NCBI GenBank assembly: GCA_002077065.1
Contig: NAJO01000003.1
Span: 1,447,568 to 1,511,567 of the forward strand
Direction: 5' to 3'
DNA from: Cryoendolithus antarcticus
Taxonomy: Eukaryota; Ascomycota; Dothideomycetes; Cladosporiales; Cladosporiaceae
DNA: 64,000 nt
Part shown: positions 32,878 through 44,997 of the stretch, piece by piece
Layout of the letters: each line of letters begins with the position of its first letter
Position numbering within the stretch: position 1 is the stretch's first letter
Notes under the pieces: model-generated
Databases searched by the model: none
Told to the model about the DNA's origin: nothing
What the model saw: only the letters and a program-made list of their open reading frames with translations
Program-made: the position numbers and the translations under genes

Positions 32878-34235
32878 ATGTCTTACAACGACAACAACGA
32901 TTCTTACAGTAGCCCACTCACCATACCCAGCTGCTATTGGCCGCGCAGCAGCTTATCATGTACATGTAGGTTCCTCCAGCCGCCGAGGCAACGATACCTT
33001 CGGCAGTGACAACAACACCTCCAGCGTACGTCCTCATATCACTCTCATTGGCGAGCCAAGCAATAGCTTATCAGTCTGCAGACGGGCGATCGCGTTCGTG
33101 ATGGCGCGGAGCGTCTCACCGGCTCCGGTCGTGACAACGACAACTCGTATGGCAGCTCAGGTGCTGGAGGCCTGTCTGGAAGTGGCAACAATGACAGCAG
33201 CTACGGATCCTCAGGCCTGAGCGGCGGTCGCGACAACAACGATTCTTACGGGTCTTCCGGGCGTGATACCAGTGACAAGTACGGATCGTCAGGTACCAGC
33301 GGTCTTGGCAGTGGCCGCGATAACAACGATTCATATGGCTCGTCCAATACCTCAGGTCTAGGAAGCGGTCGCGACAACAACGACAGCTATGGCTCCTCTG
33401 GTCGTGGCAACACCGACTCATACGGATCATCGGGTACCTCAGGACTGGGCAGTGGTCGTGATACCAGTGACAACTTCGGTTCGTCTAACACCGGCCGCGA
33501 CACCAGCGACAGCTACGGCGGATCGTCTGGCCTTGGCAGCGGGCGCGACAATGACTTGAGCTCCTCGGGCCGCACTGGAAATGTAAGTGATCACGCTTTC
33601 TTTGGAGCTTGTCTGCCTTCTTCCACCGTCTTGTGACGTCTACTTTTGACTGCTCTATAATTTGTTGTTGTATAAAAATATTGCTGACCATTACCGGCTA
33701 CGGTAACAAGACTAGCTCAGGCTTCGGTGGTGACAGTGACTCGAACACTCGCTTCGGTACCTCTGACAACACCGACTCGTACAGCGGTGGCACGGGCGTC
33801 GGCTCAGGTACTACTAGCGGAGCCGGGTGAGTATTGGAGACAGACCAACCACGGAGAGATATACTGACCGTTCTCAGTTACGGCAACAGGACCGGTGACT
33901 CGAGCAACATCGACTCCTCTGACACTCGGTTCGGTACTGGGAGCAACACTGGCGCATACTCCGGTGCTGATTCGAGCTCCTATGGGTCTGGCGCAACGGG
34001 AGGAGCCGGGTTAGTTTGATCTTTCTTGCCTCCTTGCCCACCAACACTGACATGCGTGCGCAGCTTTGGCAACAAGTCCAGCGACCACGACAGCAAAGAC
34101 AAGAAGAGCGACTCCACCATGGGCAAGCTAATGGAGAAGGCTGGCGGTATGCTCAAGAACGAGAAGATCGCCGACCAGGGCCGCGAGAAGCGTGAGCAGG
34201 CTGGGTACGGTCAGGGCAGCTCCGACAACTACTAG
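32878..34235 (+). CDS. Ser/Gly-rich repeat protein with conserved charged C-terminus
   Basis: Six exons proposed: 32878-32908, 32970-33025, 33082-33582, 33711-33826, 33878-34009 and 34064-34235, giving 335 residues. The start is MSYNDNNDSY. The large third exon is a tandem array of GRDNNDSYGSSG-type units, alternating with GTSGLGSG. The later exons encode NTRFGT / YSGG / GAG units. The C-terminus switches to charged helix, TMGKLMEKAGGMLKNEKIADQGREKREQAGYGQGSS, which resembles the tail of small fungal stress or conidiation-associated proteins. There is no signal peptide or membrane segment. The body is expected to be disordered, and a role in desiccation or stress tolerance is inference. Exon 4's acceptor (AACAAG) is the least certain. 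Confidence 0.75.
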
Positions 34236-35096
34236 GCACCAGCCGGTGTGTCGATTCGTCGTCCGGCTGGTTGAAAAGCCCACGACAGTGATGATGAAAG
34301 CCCTCCATGCGGAGCTGGCAAATGAAATGAAGCACTGACAGCCGTATACTTTCACTTCCCCACGTGCCACAATACAAGCAGCGCCTCTGCCAAAGTGACT
34401 AGAAAGGCTTTAGTCCTGTCTGCTACGTAATACCAGAAACGTGAGCCGAGAGGATTTCATCCGAGTGTAGCACCCTATGACATTACAAATAATGTCTCGC
34501 GGCTTGGCGGTCTCGCTGACATTGATCAGCTTGGAGGCATCACTGTAACGTCTACAGCGCTGACTGGCTTTGCCTTGGTCTCATAGCTCCGTTTCGCTGG
34601 AGTGGACAACCTTAAGATTTAGACTCGTGGCTGCGGACGAGCCAGAGCACCCCATCGAGCGGTAATTTAGTCCGCGCCACATCAACGTGCGTGTAGCCGT
34701 GCCATTATCGAGAGCGACTACATATCAATGCCGGCGCCTGTGACACAACGCCCTGCATTGGGCCTCGTTCGGGAGCTTATCAATGGTCACGCTCCAGATT
34801 ATTCCAGTCGACGATGTTCAGCAGTGGTGCTCGAGAAGGGCGGAAATCCATATTGCGTGAGTGTAGAAGAAAATGGTACCAAACCGTCCTAACGGTAAGC
34901 CAAACCCTTTCAAAGAAGACACAAATCGTTCTCTGCACATCTCTTCCACATGTGCAATTCCCAAAACGTTTGGTATACTTGGTCTCGGCGATGATCTGGA
35001 CTGGCCTCACGTTCGTGAGCTTCTTGGCAGCAGCACGAGAGTCCAGTCGCTCACCAGGCATGACCCGCATGCAACAGAATCGCAAAATGATGTGGC
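34236..35096. other. Intergenic region
   Basis: About 860 bp between the repeat-protein gene and the tRNA gene. Nothing is supported. Confidence 0.4.
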
Positions 35097-35187
35097 TCCC
35101 TCGGGTGGGCTTGAACCACCAACCTCCTGATGGCTTAGAGTCAAGCTCCTAACAGTCAAACGCGCTAGCCAATTGCGCCACGAGGGA
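35097..35187 (-). tRNA. tRNA-Asn (GTT) with an 18-nt intron
   Basis: The reverse strand folds as a cloverleaf. The acceptor stem is TCCCTCG pairing with CGAGGGA, the D-arm is TGGCGCAATTGGCTAGCGC, and the T-arm is TTGGTGGTTCAAGCCCACC. The anticodon stem TTTGA pairs with TCAGG (two wobble pairs), with loop CTGTTA..A. The extra 18 nt directly after position 37 is the canonical site of nuclear tRNA introns. Anticodon GTT reads Asn codons. Mature length is 73 nt before CCA addition. Confidence 0.9.
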
Positions 35188-36295
35188 TGTAAGCTGCTGA
35201 ACGCGGGGTAGTATTGATTATACACTCGCTATCATGCCGATCTGTTTGCTATAACGACCTACGGCGGAAGCATCATCGTTCAAAATATCTCGAATGTCGC
35301 TGAAGGGGGCTGATTCGAATGGAATGCATCGGCGTCCGCTCGTGAGATGCCAGAGCAGGTTCGCCTTCATGGCGATAAGCGCCCAACGGAACGAGCTATC
35401 CACGGCGATGTTGACCAAGTCGATACATTGCTGTCTCCCACGCTAGCAGCATTGGCCGGTCTTCATCGACACAGTCGTGAATACGACGACTTCCTCGCTC
35501 GTTGTGATTGCTGAGTGTCACTAGCAGAGCCGCGTCCATTAATGGTCAACATGACACTCCGCCCGTCGAGCGGAAGTACATCTGCTTCTATAGTCTGAAC
35601 ACACTCGCCGTAGCAGCACCTCATGACCAGGGCGCCTGTACACTCAGTTGTAACGACCAAAAAGTGTACGATATACTGTCGAGATCACCGTCGTTTCGAT
35701 GTGCTTCCACGTCGGCCGAGTCGGGGTGACGGACACTCGTAGTCCAGACGAATAGCGCAAGAGTTTTCAGACCATTGGGTGAGCCTTGACAGCGACCCTC
35801 ATGTTGTACGAAAGTTGACAGGTTCCTTCTGTCGTTCGCTCTGAGTGGTATGTCGCCATGGTCGGGGGGTCAGATCTCCCCTGTACTGTCATCTGACTAG
35901 GTTCACCCCGCAACCAAGTGGAGGAAGAACGGGAAGGCACGAAGCCACATTGCGGAGAAGTTTGCCACGCGACTTCATCCAAACCAACCATATCTGTCTC
36001 ACCCGCACGAACTTCTGCATCCAGCAAGATCTTTTCCAGGCTAGAACGTTGATCATGTCACTAGTTGCGCGCAGATGCAACCGTACCTGGCGCTTGGGAT
36101 GCGCACTGTCACTCCGTCGACACTAGAGCGGCCATGCAGATACCAGTGCATGTCCGCAGGCCGAGGGAGGACTTGTAATATTGGATCGAGGTTGGCCGCC
36201 AACGGCTGACACGGCTGGGAAATATATCTCTTTCTATACGCGTTCTCTTTCTTTTGATCACATCTCTAGCACCTCGTCTCAAGTCAGGTGTCAAG
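35188..36295. other. Intergenic region upstream of the GH55 gene
   Basis: About 1.1 kb. No gene is supported. A TATA-like AAATATATCT at about 36220-36229 lies 70 bp before the GH55 start codon, followed by a T/C-rich stretch typical of a strong fungal promoter. Confidence 0.4.
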
Positions 36296-39200
36296 ATGCG
36301 GTCTGCCATCGTAATTCTTACGAGCTTCGCGCTCGCCACTGGCGTAATCGCTCAGCATGGCCATGTTGATATCCCAGAAATTGACCGCTATGTCCACTCC
36401 ATGCTTGACAAGTACAACAAGTACACCAAGTATCCGGGACCCTCGCCCACGTACTGGCAACAACCCTCACCCAGGCCCACGAAGCCGGTGCCGAAACCGC
36501 CAGTCGACAAGTGTTCATTCTGGATGGAGAACATCAAGCATCAAGGTGTTGCCGCGTTCAATCCTTCGCCATCGACGTACCAGGTCTTTCGGAATGTTAA
36601 GGACTTCGGCGCCCAGGGTGATGGTGTGACTGACGATACTGCGGCAATCAACAATGCTATCTCGAGCGGAGGACGATGCGGTCCCCAGACGTGCGGTCCA
36701 GGTACTACGACCACCTCGCCGGCGGTGGTGTACTTCCCCAGTGGCACATATGTAGGTACCAAGGCGGACTACGCTCAACTCGATCGACACTTACTCCTCT
36801 CAGATGGTCAACGCTAGCATCATCGACTACTACTACACCCAAATTATTGGCAACCCGAACTGCCTGCCAATCATTCGAGCCTTTGCAACGTTCACAGGCG
36901 GACTGGGTGTGATCGATGGAGATCAGTACGGTGCCCATGGCCTGGGCTGGGGATCGAGTTAGTCTTTGTCTACCTGGGGTTTCCGTTGTAATCGCTGACT
37001 TTGCGGAATTCAGCAAATAAGTTCTGGACGCAGATCCGCAACTTCGTCATTGACATGACGCTGGTCCCAGCGTCGAGCGCGATCACAGGTGAGTAATATT
37101 TGAAAAGGTGCAGCGGCTTCAGTGTCCTCCTAGCCCCTTTGCTCGATACCATGGCTCTTTGCCGAGCTCCTACGTGGCTTACTGGTCGATACTATCCCGG
37201 AAGAGATTCCTGAACGGAGGGAGAGGTTGCCGTTTCGGATACCTACGACATATTGAAGTACCCGCTCGTTGAATTTCCTTTGCTTTGGCCTTCGCTTCTA
37301 GCACACGGAACATGGACCCAGCATGCCAGTCATATTACGTTCTATCGCGACGAGCTAGGGACCGGTGATGGAAACGTGGTGCCTGGCTACCTAGAAACGA
37401 TCACGGGCAAGAGAATCGTTGCTGGATCTACGTCCGGCCTGGTAGTTGCTCTCTCACGACAATTCAAGTGTGCTTGAGACAGAACAAGGTACCCCAGCGC
37501 GACACTTTGCCACCACGGCATCCACGAGAGGCTGATATCATCTCTACATGGCTTGCATTTGCAGGCTACGCATCTCCCCGACGCAGCGCAGCTGTCCTCC
37601 ACACTATCGGCTCCGCGAATATTTGCATCAGAAAAGTTTGTGATGTTAAAGAAAGACATGCATCTAGCTAACCACGTTCACAGGTATACATTGGCCAACG
37701 GCACAAGCCACCAGTCTCCAAAATATCGTCTTCAACATGAGTGATGCAAATGGCACTCAGCACCAAGGCTTCTTCATTGAGGAAGGCTCCGGCGGCTTTA
37801 TGAACGACTTGACGTTTTACGGCGGTCTCAATGCCATCACCTTTGGTAATCAGCAGTTTACCGTCCGGAATTTGACGTTCTACAACGCCGTGACCGCGAT
37901 CAATCAGATCTGGGACTGGGGCATGACTTACTACGGCATCAGTATCAACAACTGCTCAGTCGGCCTGAATATGGCTGCTGGCGGCCCTACTGCGCAGAGC
38001 GTCGGTTCGATGACCTTCTTTGACAGCTCCATCACTGACACACCAATTGGCATCATCACTGCGCATGATGCCACTTCTCGGCCGCTCACTGCCGGCAGCT
38101 TGATTGTTGAGAACGTCGTCCTCAACAACGTTCCAATCGCCATTCAAGGCCCTGGAGCAACGACGGCTCTAGCGGGTACGACCGGGCAGACGACAATCAC
38201 TGGATGGGGTGAAGGCCACTCTTACACACCCAATGGCCCGGTGAACTTCGAAGGACCCATTGTTCCAAATAATAGACCAGCCAATCTGCTGGCGGGCAAC
38301 CGTTACTACGCTCGTTCAAAGCCTCAGTACCAGAACTATCCGGTCTCCAGCTTCGTGAGCGCTCGTACTTCCGGTGCCACAGGTAATGGTCACACAGATG
38401 ACACCGCAGCCCTGCAGCACGCGATCTACGCCGCCCGAGCGCAGAACAAAGTGCTATACGTTGATCATGGCGACTATCTTGTCACATCAACGATCTACGT
38501 TCCATCGGGATCCAAGATCGTTGGAGAGTCATACTCTGTCATTCTCAGCAGCGGCAGCTTCTTCAACAACGTCAACAAACCACAGCCTGTTGTTCAGATT
38601 GGCAAGAACGGAGAATCTGGCAGCATCGAGTGGAGTGATATGATTGTTTCTACACAAGGCCAACAACGAGGCGCGGTACTCTTCGAGTACAACCTGCGTT
38701 CTTCATCGTCCTCCCCGTCCGGTATATGGGATGTCCACTCCCGGATTGGAGGCTTCGCTGGCTCAAATCTTGGCCTCGCAGAATGCCCTAAGACCCCCAC
38801 AGTCAACGTCACCTCCGCAAACCTCAACCAAAACTGCATAGCCGCCTTTATGCACTTTCACGTGACTAAACAATCGAGCGGCCTCTATCTCGAGAACGTC
38901 TGGCTCTGGACTGCAGACCACGACGTCGAGGATCCAGCCCTAACGCAGATAACCGTCTACACGGGACGTGGCATGCTCGTCGAGTCCAGCGGCCCCGTGT
39001 GGCTCGTCGGTACCGCAGTCGAGCACAACGTCCTCTATGAGTATCAGTTTGTCAAAGCATCGAACGTTTTTGGCGGTCAGATGCAGATCGAGTCGGCTTA
39101 CTATCAGCCAAACCCACCAGCGCCCATTCCATTCCCATACGTCGCCTCGTTGAACGATCCGCAATTCCCGGTCGCCACGATTACGGCAGACGGCTATGTC

Positions 39201-39500
39201 ATTCCTGCCTCCGAAGGCTGGGGCCTGCGCATTGTCGACAGCTCGAATCTGCTGTTCTACGGGGTCGGCCTGTACAGCTTCTTCAACAACTACAGCACAG
39301 CATGCTCGAACCAGGGCGCCGGCGAGACGTGCCAGAACCATATCTTCAGCCTCGAGGGCAGAAACTCTGCCATCTCGCTTTACAACTTGAACACCGTTGG
39401 AACGCACTACCAGATCACCATTGATGGCAAAGAGGTTGCGTACTACGCCGACAACGCTAACGGATTCATCAGTACGGTGGCGCTTTTCAGAAATGCGTGA
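36296..39500 (+). CDS. Secreted GH55 beta-1,3-glucanase (pectate-lyase-like fold)
   Basis: Four exons: 36296-36751, 36804-36957, 37014-37088 and 37684-39500, giving 833 residues. The signal peptide is MRSAIVILTSFALATGVIAQ. A Pro-rich linker (PSPRPTKPVPKPP) precedes the first beta-helix domain (NVKDFGAQGDGVTDDTAAINNAI). A second copy of this motif begins the second beta-helix domain (SARTSGATGNGHTDDTAALQHAI). Two rib-like beta-helix domains are the hallmark of GH55 exo/endo-beta-1,3-glucanases. The conserved segment SSAITG-IHWPTAQATSLQNIVF is split by an unusually long 595-nt intron; the other introns are 52 and 56 nt. The enzyme should act outside the cell on laminarin-type beta-1,3-glucan, in wall remodelling or nutrition. 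Substrate and mode (exo versus endo) are not decided here. Confidence 0.92.
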
Positions 39501-40108
39501 AGGGCCTTTGATGGTACGATTGGCATGGTCGACGGTGAGGGCCAAGACTTCATACCGGAAGGGGCAATGCAGATAGTCTTAGTACCATAGTGCCTCTCAA
39601 GAGGTGCACACAAGTGATACTGCTATTGCATGCTATACTGCGAGAATGAATCGCCGGTAATGCGGCTGAGGAGAGTTCCCTGAGGAGAAAACACTCTCCA
39701 CAATGGTGTACACATCGACGTTCTAACATGGCGCTCTACATATCAGCGTTCCCTATTACGAGGAGTCGATATGAGAGCGCTGCTTCGTTTGTCACCCGTT
39801 TAGATGTTAGATGCGTTAATGAATCGTTGCCCATGATAAGATAAGCGGCGATGGACCCGGATCGCCGCGCGGCAGGATCAAAAACATCGAGCACGTGGGC
39901 AGTTGGCAGAAGCTTGAACCATCATCGTAATTGCGCCGACAGGATGTGACATGATCGGCCTGTGTAATGGCTGTTGCCTGAGACTGATCCTCCGAGGTGA
40001 GGTAGCCTTTCGATAAAATCTTCGCGAACATTCCTGCATCTCAGATCTTCCGTGTCACTGTGTACACTCTATGATCTCATCTCACAGGCGAGCGTTGGCC
40101 GTTCGATC
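39501..40108. other. Intergenic region
   Basis: About 600 bp between two plus-strand genes. Nothing coding is supported. Confidence 0.4.
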
Positions 40109-41455
40109 ATGTCCGGCTCACAGCGCAGCAGCAGAGACGAAAAGCGGAGAGACGATGAGCGCCGTGGGTTACTCATAGATCGTATATCGAATGCGTGGCA
40201 AGACGAGAAGCCCGCCTACAACGGAAACGAGGACGGGGAACTGGGGTGCTGCGACCTCGAGAACGAGACTTCGGTGACGAACATACTGCGCTCGTCGAGA
40301 GGCAAGAAGATGATACTCTATGCTCTGCTGTTTGTCGCTGCGCTTGTATATGCCTGGCGCTGGCACGTTCGGCCTAGTCTGATCGAAGACTGCGAATTTG
40401 TGGAAGGCTTCAGGCTGCGGCAAAATGGCACATACGATGTAGCAAAAGGTGGTCACTGGAAACATGGTGGTGCCAAGATCCAGTTCCTTCCCAAGCAATT
40501 ACTTCCAGGTAGTGAGGGCGATGCGTATGGGAAGAGGCGGCTGGTGTTCGTCGGCGACATCCATGGCTGCCGAAAAGAGCTCCTTTCGCTACTGGAAGCC
40601 GTGCACTTCGACGCCGCCAACGACCACCTGATCGCGACCGGGGACGTCATCTCGAAAGGACCCGATAGTGTAGGAGTACTAGATGAGCTTATTCGCCTGC
40701 ACGCCACCAGCGTACGAGGGAATCACGAAGACCGCATTATCGCCTCAGCCAAATCCTCCGACATTGCAAGCGATGACGATGCGGTCTACGTGTCACGTAG
40801 TAAGAAGGCCAAGGAAGACCGCAAGCTGATCAAGCACTTCAAGAAACGCCACTTCGTCTACCTCGAGCGCATGCCACTCATCTTGCGTATCCCGGCGCTT
40901 CCTCTCGCGCTGAGGCCTTCCGCGAAGGAAGACTCTCCACTCGCCGAGGAGATGTTGGTCGTTCACGCCGGCCTAGTCCCAGACGTGCCGGTGGAGAAGC
41001 AAGATCCCTACTTTGTAATGAACATGCGCAGTCTGACGGGCAAGTCGCACACTCCTTCGTCGGAGCACGCGACCGGGAAGAAGAGGAAAGGCGAGCGTTT
41101 CAGGCCGTGGATAGACATATGGAATTGGTATGCGGAGCACCTTTTTAAGGGCAAGTCTTTGAGTGGGAACACCGCAGATGACGGGCCAGACAACCCAGAC
41201 AAGGAATGGCTGCAGAATACCAAGACAGGCGTGGGAAGTATCATGAGTGCAGTGACAGGTCGCAAGCAACATGAGCACTCGCCCAAGCCACAGATTGTCG
41301 TATACGGGCATGACAGCAAGGTCGGACTCAGTCTGAAGAGATGGACAAAGGGGCTAGATTCTGGCTGCGTATCAGGCGGTCACCTGACAGCTATGGTGCT
41401 GGACGCGAAAGGCAGGACTGAAATCGTGAGCGTGAAGTGCGAGGAATACTGGTAG
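40109..41455 (+). CDS. PPN2: Calcineurin-like metallophosphatase, PPN2-like endopolyphosphatase
   Basis: A single-exon protein of 448 residues from the ATG at 40109; the open frame extends 19 codons upstream only through a GTG. It is a type II membrane protein. A basic/acidic N-terminal cytosolic region is followed by one membrane segment (MILYALLFVAALVYAW, about residues 69-84), then a lumenal phosphatase domain. Metal-binding motifs are VFVGDIHGCRKE, TGDVISKGPDS, VRGNHED, a late VVHAGLVP and VVYGHDSK. This is the PPP/bacterial-diadenosine-type layout of yeast Ppn2 (Ynl217w), a vacuolar zinc-dependent endopolyphosphatase. The active-site set is complete. The vacuolar localisation is by homology. 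Confidence 0.87.
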   Translation: MSGSQRSSRDEKRRDDERRGLLIDRISNAWQDEKPAYNGNEDGELGCCDLENETSVTNILRSSRGKKMILYALLFVAALVYAWRWHVRPSLIEDCEFVEGFRLRQNGTYDVAKGGHWKHGGAKIQFLPKQLLPGSEGDAYGKRRLVFVGDIHGCRKELLSLLEAVHFDAANDHLIATGDVISKGPDSVGVLDELIRLHATSVRGNHEDRIIASAKSSDIASDDDAVYVSRSKKAKEDRKLIKHFKKRHFVYLERMPLILRIPALPLALRPSAKEDSPLAEEMLVVHAGLVPDVPVEKQDPYFVMNMRSLTGKSHTPSSEHATGKKRKGERFRPWIDIWNWYAEHLFKGKSLSGNTADDGPDNPDKEWLQNTKTGVGSIMSAVTGRKQHEHSPKPQIVVYGHDSKVGLSLKRWTKGLDSGCVSGGHLTAMVLDAKGRTEIVSVKCEEYW

Positions 41456-41810
41456 AAGGAGCAAGATGGGATTTGCATTGCAAGGCTGGCGGGCGCTGGG
41501 CGTTCGACACATGGACGAAGATACCCACTACATTTATAAGGGCTGCATTATACATATGTACATACGAGGAGGTGACTCGATCGCAATACATTTCACGCCT
41601 AGTATTTAGGCGTTTCTATGCACGATGATTGGATTCGGACGTGCCACTCTCGGTCGTGCTGCATCACTGGTTTCCACATATGTGTCTCGGTGAGATGTGA
41701 TGGCTTTGCAGCGAGGAATCTGCTACTACGCTACGTTCGCGAAACTGGTTGTGAGAGACAGGTGTGAAAAGCAGATGGCGGGTAGGAATTGTACATTTCT
41801 ATATCTACAT

Positions 41811-43121
41811 CTATGCGAAGATAGGGATGTTGATGCCGTACTGTCAGGGGAAGTCAATAATCGCACAAGCCTCGGCAACGCTGGCAAAAAACTCACGTTC
41901 ACAGGGTTGTTGAACCGCATATTCTGGTCCAGCGCGCTGATCTTCTTGAGCTCATCCTCCGACAGATCAAAGCTGCACACGTCCAAGTTCTGCGCCAGGC
42001 GGTTCTGGTTGTTGCTCTTGGGGATGACGGCAATGCCGCGCTGGGTGGACCAGCGAAGCAGAACCTGTGCGGGAGTCTTGCTGTGCTTCTCGCTGATGGT
42101 CTTAATCACCTCGTGGTCGAACAAGAGCGGGGTGTCCTTTGCCTTCTGCATGTTGAGCTCGACGAACGACGCGGGGCCGAATGAGGAGTAGGCGGTGACG
42201 GCAACGTCGTGCTCCTTGCAGAGACCGATGAGACCCTCCTGGGTGAGGTATGGGTGGTGCTCAATCTGGAGTGTCTGCGGGATCTGCTTGGCGTAGCGGA
42301 AGAGATCAAGCATGAGTGCGCCGTTGTAGTTGGAGATACCCAAGCTCTTGATCAGGCCCTGCTCGTACAGCTCCTCCATAGCCGCGTACGTCTCCGCGAG
42401 CGAAGTCTTGCTGAACGCGAGCTTGTCGTCCTCATAGAAGAATCCGGGCGGGTAGCGGGTCTTGGGGTCGACGTACTTGAGCGCGATGGGGAAGTGGATG
42501 ATGTAGAGATCGAAGTAGTCGACACCCCAGTCTGCGAGCTGCTTTTTACAGATTGGTGCGACTTGCTCCTTGTCGTGGAAGGAGTTCCACAGCTTGGAGA
42601 CGATGAAGAGGTCCTCGCGCTTCACGAGACCCTCGTCAATGGCGCGCTTGACACCTTGGCCGGACTCGGTCTCGTTGCCGTAATCGCAGGCGCCGTCGAA
42701 GAGGCGGTAGCCGGATTTGATAGCGTTGTATACGGTGTCGGCGCAGGTGGCGTTGTCGACTTTCCTGTAAACTTGTCAGTAGCTGAGCAAACTGCCCGCT
42801 GTAGTCTCCGCTCTCCAAGAAGTCTGAGAAGCCCAGCGCGTCTATCACTCGCACCACAACGTCTTGCTGCGCCTGCTCAGTCGCCCAGAGAGTAACTGGC
42901 GAGCACCCTCAACGCGCAGCGGCCAATCGCTCTCGACGTGACGTTCATGGGCCGTCAGGTAACGTGCTGCGGTTTGTAGACTCTCTGAGTGAGCGTTCCC
43001 GTCATGGAGAGTAACCTCAGACTGGCGGAAGGGCGCGAGGTTGTCGTGGCACTCACCATAGACCAAAGCCAACAATCGGCATCTCGCGGCCATTGTTCAG
43101 CTTGACAGTAGGTGCAACCAT
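41811..43121 (-). CDS. XYL1: D-xylose reductase-type aldo-keto reductase
   Basis: Three exons: 43057-43121, 41897-42764 and 41811-41840, giving 320 residues, the family's normal length. Intron 1 is 292 nt (GTGAGT..CTGACAAGTTTACAG), and intron 2 is 56 nt. The start is [26 protein letters not shown]. The catalytic tetrad is visible: Asp and Tyr in [11 protein letters not shown], Lys in FIVSKLWN, His in YIIHFP. The cofactor segment [14 protein letters not shown] is the xylose-reductase form that allows NADPH and often NADH. The end YGINIPIFA is typical. It reduces xylose to xylitol, the first step of the fungal oxidoreductive pentose route, in the cytosol, and also acts on other aldoses. A TATATAAG lies about 145 bp upstream. 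Confidence 0.94.
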
Positions 43122-43267
43122 ATTTGCGGTGGCGTAAGTTCTTTGTGATCTCAAAGGTGCGAGTCTGAGTTGATTCTGGATCTGTCGAGTGCGTCTAAGG
43201 GGAGCAGATGTGCGTGTAAAAAGTGAAGCGTTTCTGGTGAATAATAAATATTAGCCACTCTGCGGCT

Positions 43268-43275
43268 CTTATATA
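43268..43275 (-). promoter_or_regulatory. TATA-like box of the xylose reductase gene
   Basis: Read on the minus strand, the sequence GTATATAAGAG lies about 145 bp before the ATG at 43121, a plausible distance when a 5' UTR of about 110 bp is allowed. Only the motif and its position support this. Confidence 0.35.
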
Positions 43276-44997
43276 CTTCCCACGTAGCCTGTCAGGGCCT
43301 GCATACCTCAACAGCGTTTGGCCTACCACAGAAGACATTGCTCGGCATGTGACAAGGACAGGCAGACCAAAGGCGAGCAAATGACCGACTGCAGAGTCTT
43401 CACCTCATACAGCACCATTCTGCCGGCAGCGGCTCGAGCAGTGCATTTAATCACCAGCAAGCTGCCTCGACTTCACCCATACTCCATCGCCCTGCCACAT
43501 GGCCCGCAATCGCCGACCAGTGCGCGCGCACTGCCAATGGTGACGGAGGATCTGGAGAGCCCCTCCTGCCCGATGTGGGGTCCTATGGCGTAGCGCCTGA
43601 ATGCGCGTGGTGGGGCAGATGGCTAAATTCATGGCATCTGGCGGGATGAGTGTTTCGTGTTGCGAGTCGGTGCGGTGACGGCTACCGGAGCTGATTCCTC
43701 CGGCCTGCTTTGAGGCGATTGAGATCGGCTCACCTCGGATACGATGGAAGAGCAAAGTCGGGATCCGGGTACTGAGATCACGCGCCACGGCAATCGCTGT
43801 TTGTCCCTCGCTTTCTCCAGATCGACAAGTGGCGCAAGGTACGATCTGTCTCCTGCCAGATGCGATGAGAGGGTTTGACTTGGCTTTGGGGTGAGAAGGC
43901 ACCAATGACACGTGGTGAGTGGTGGAACTTCCACTGCTCCCACGCACCAAGCTACGAACAGCAAGTGCATGCGCAGCTTTGCCAAGCCTAGCCTTTCTGC
44001 TCTACGACTTACAGTCGTCGCTCTATGTACAACAACTGCGCGAAGCGCAATATGGGTGGCTGTGAATTATATGACGCGCGCAGCATCTCGAGCTCATCTA
44101 CTCGGACCTGCAGTAGTGCATGCCTGCAGAATCTCAAGCTGCAGGTAGACGAGTGATCGCAATCCAAAGATGTGCCGCTTTGCTGTGCAGCGCATATATT
44201 ACATGCACTCATTGCATGCCCCAAACCTTCATCGCTGGCAAAGTGAGGCTTCGTTGGAAGTGAATCCTGCTACACACGCCTACTTTCCGCTCATCCGGGC
44301 ACTGCTGTCATCGCTGTGGTAGTGCCTCCGCCATTCCAGGAGTCCAAGAATCCCGGCGCCGTGATCGACAAATCCCGATTGCCAATGTCGCTGTCGCAAC
44401 ACGGCGGAGAGACAATGCAGCCACTGCAATTCATAGCCTATCAGTGTTCACCATTGGGGCCCTGAGCTCTGTTCTCGAGACGAAACAATGTCGCCAAAGC
44501 GCTCGATCATGCATGTACTGCGGTGTACCTGCATGGTCATATGAAAAAATGGAAGACCTGCCGACGCTAAGAGGCGAGAGACTGAGAATCTCAGACTTAC
44601 CCTCATGCGGGAGCGTAATATCTATGTATTCGACATCAGCTATCGCTGTCTATGAACGCTGCTCGTCGTGGCATGTTGAAAGTGTTCCATTGCCCGAAGG
44701 AGGTCAGACGTACTGGCGAGACCCATTTCGTACTTGTAGCGGAAGATTCACATCAACACAGGGTTTGAGAACATCAGAACCAAGGTGATGCTCACACTCC
44801 CGTAGGCATGATGACCCTTTTGTTGAGCACCCGATGTTTGCAAAGTGTGACGGAGTGATTCGAGTGGATTGCTGAAGGCTAAGAGGCTTGATGATTTCGA
44901 GAGCTCTGGGTTTACGGCTCCAAACCGCCGGATACGGATGCTTGCCTTTCTCTAGTCCCTATGCGATACAATCTGGTAATAACGCTGCCGAGGCCAC
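43276..44997. other. Gene-poor stretch
   Basis: About 1.7 kb between the xylose reductase promoter and the 3' end of the membrane-protein gene. The open frames here are short and lack domains. Nothing is supported. Confidence 0.4.
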
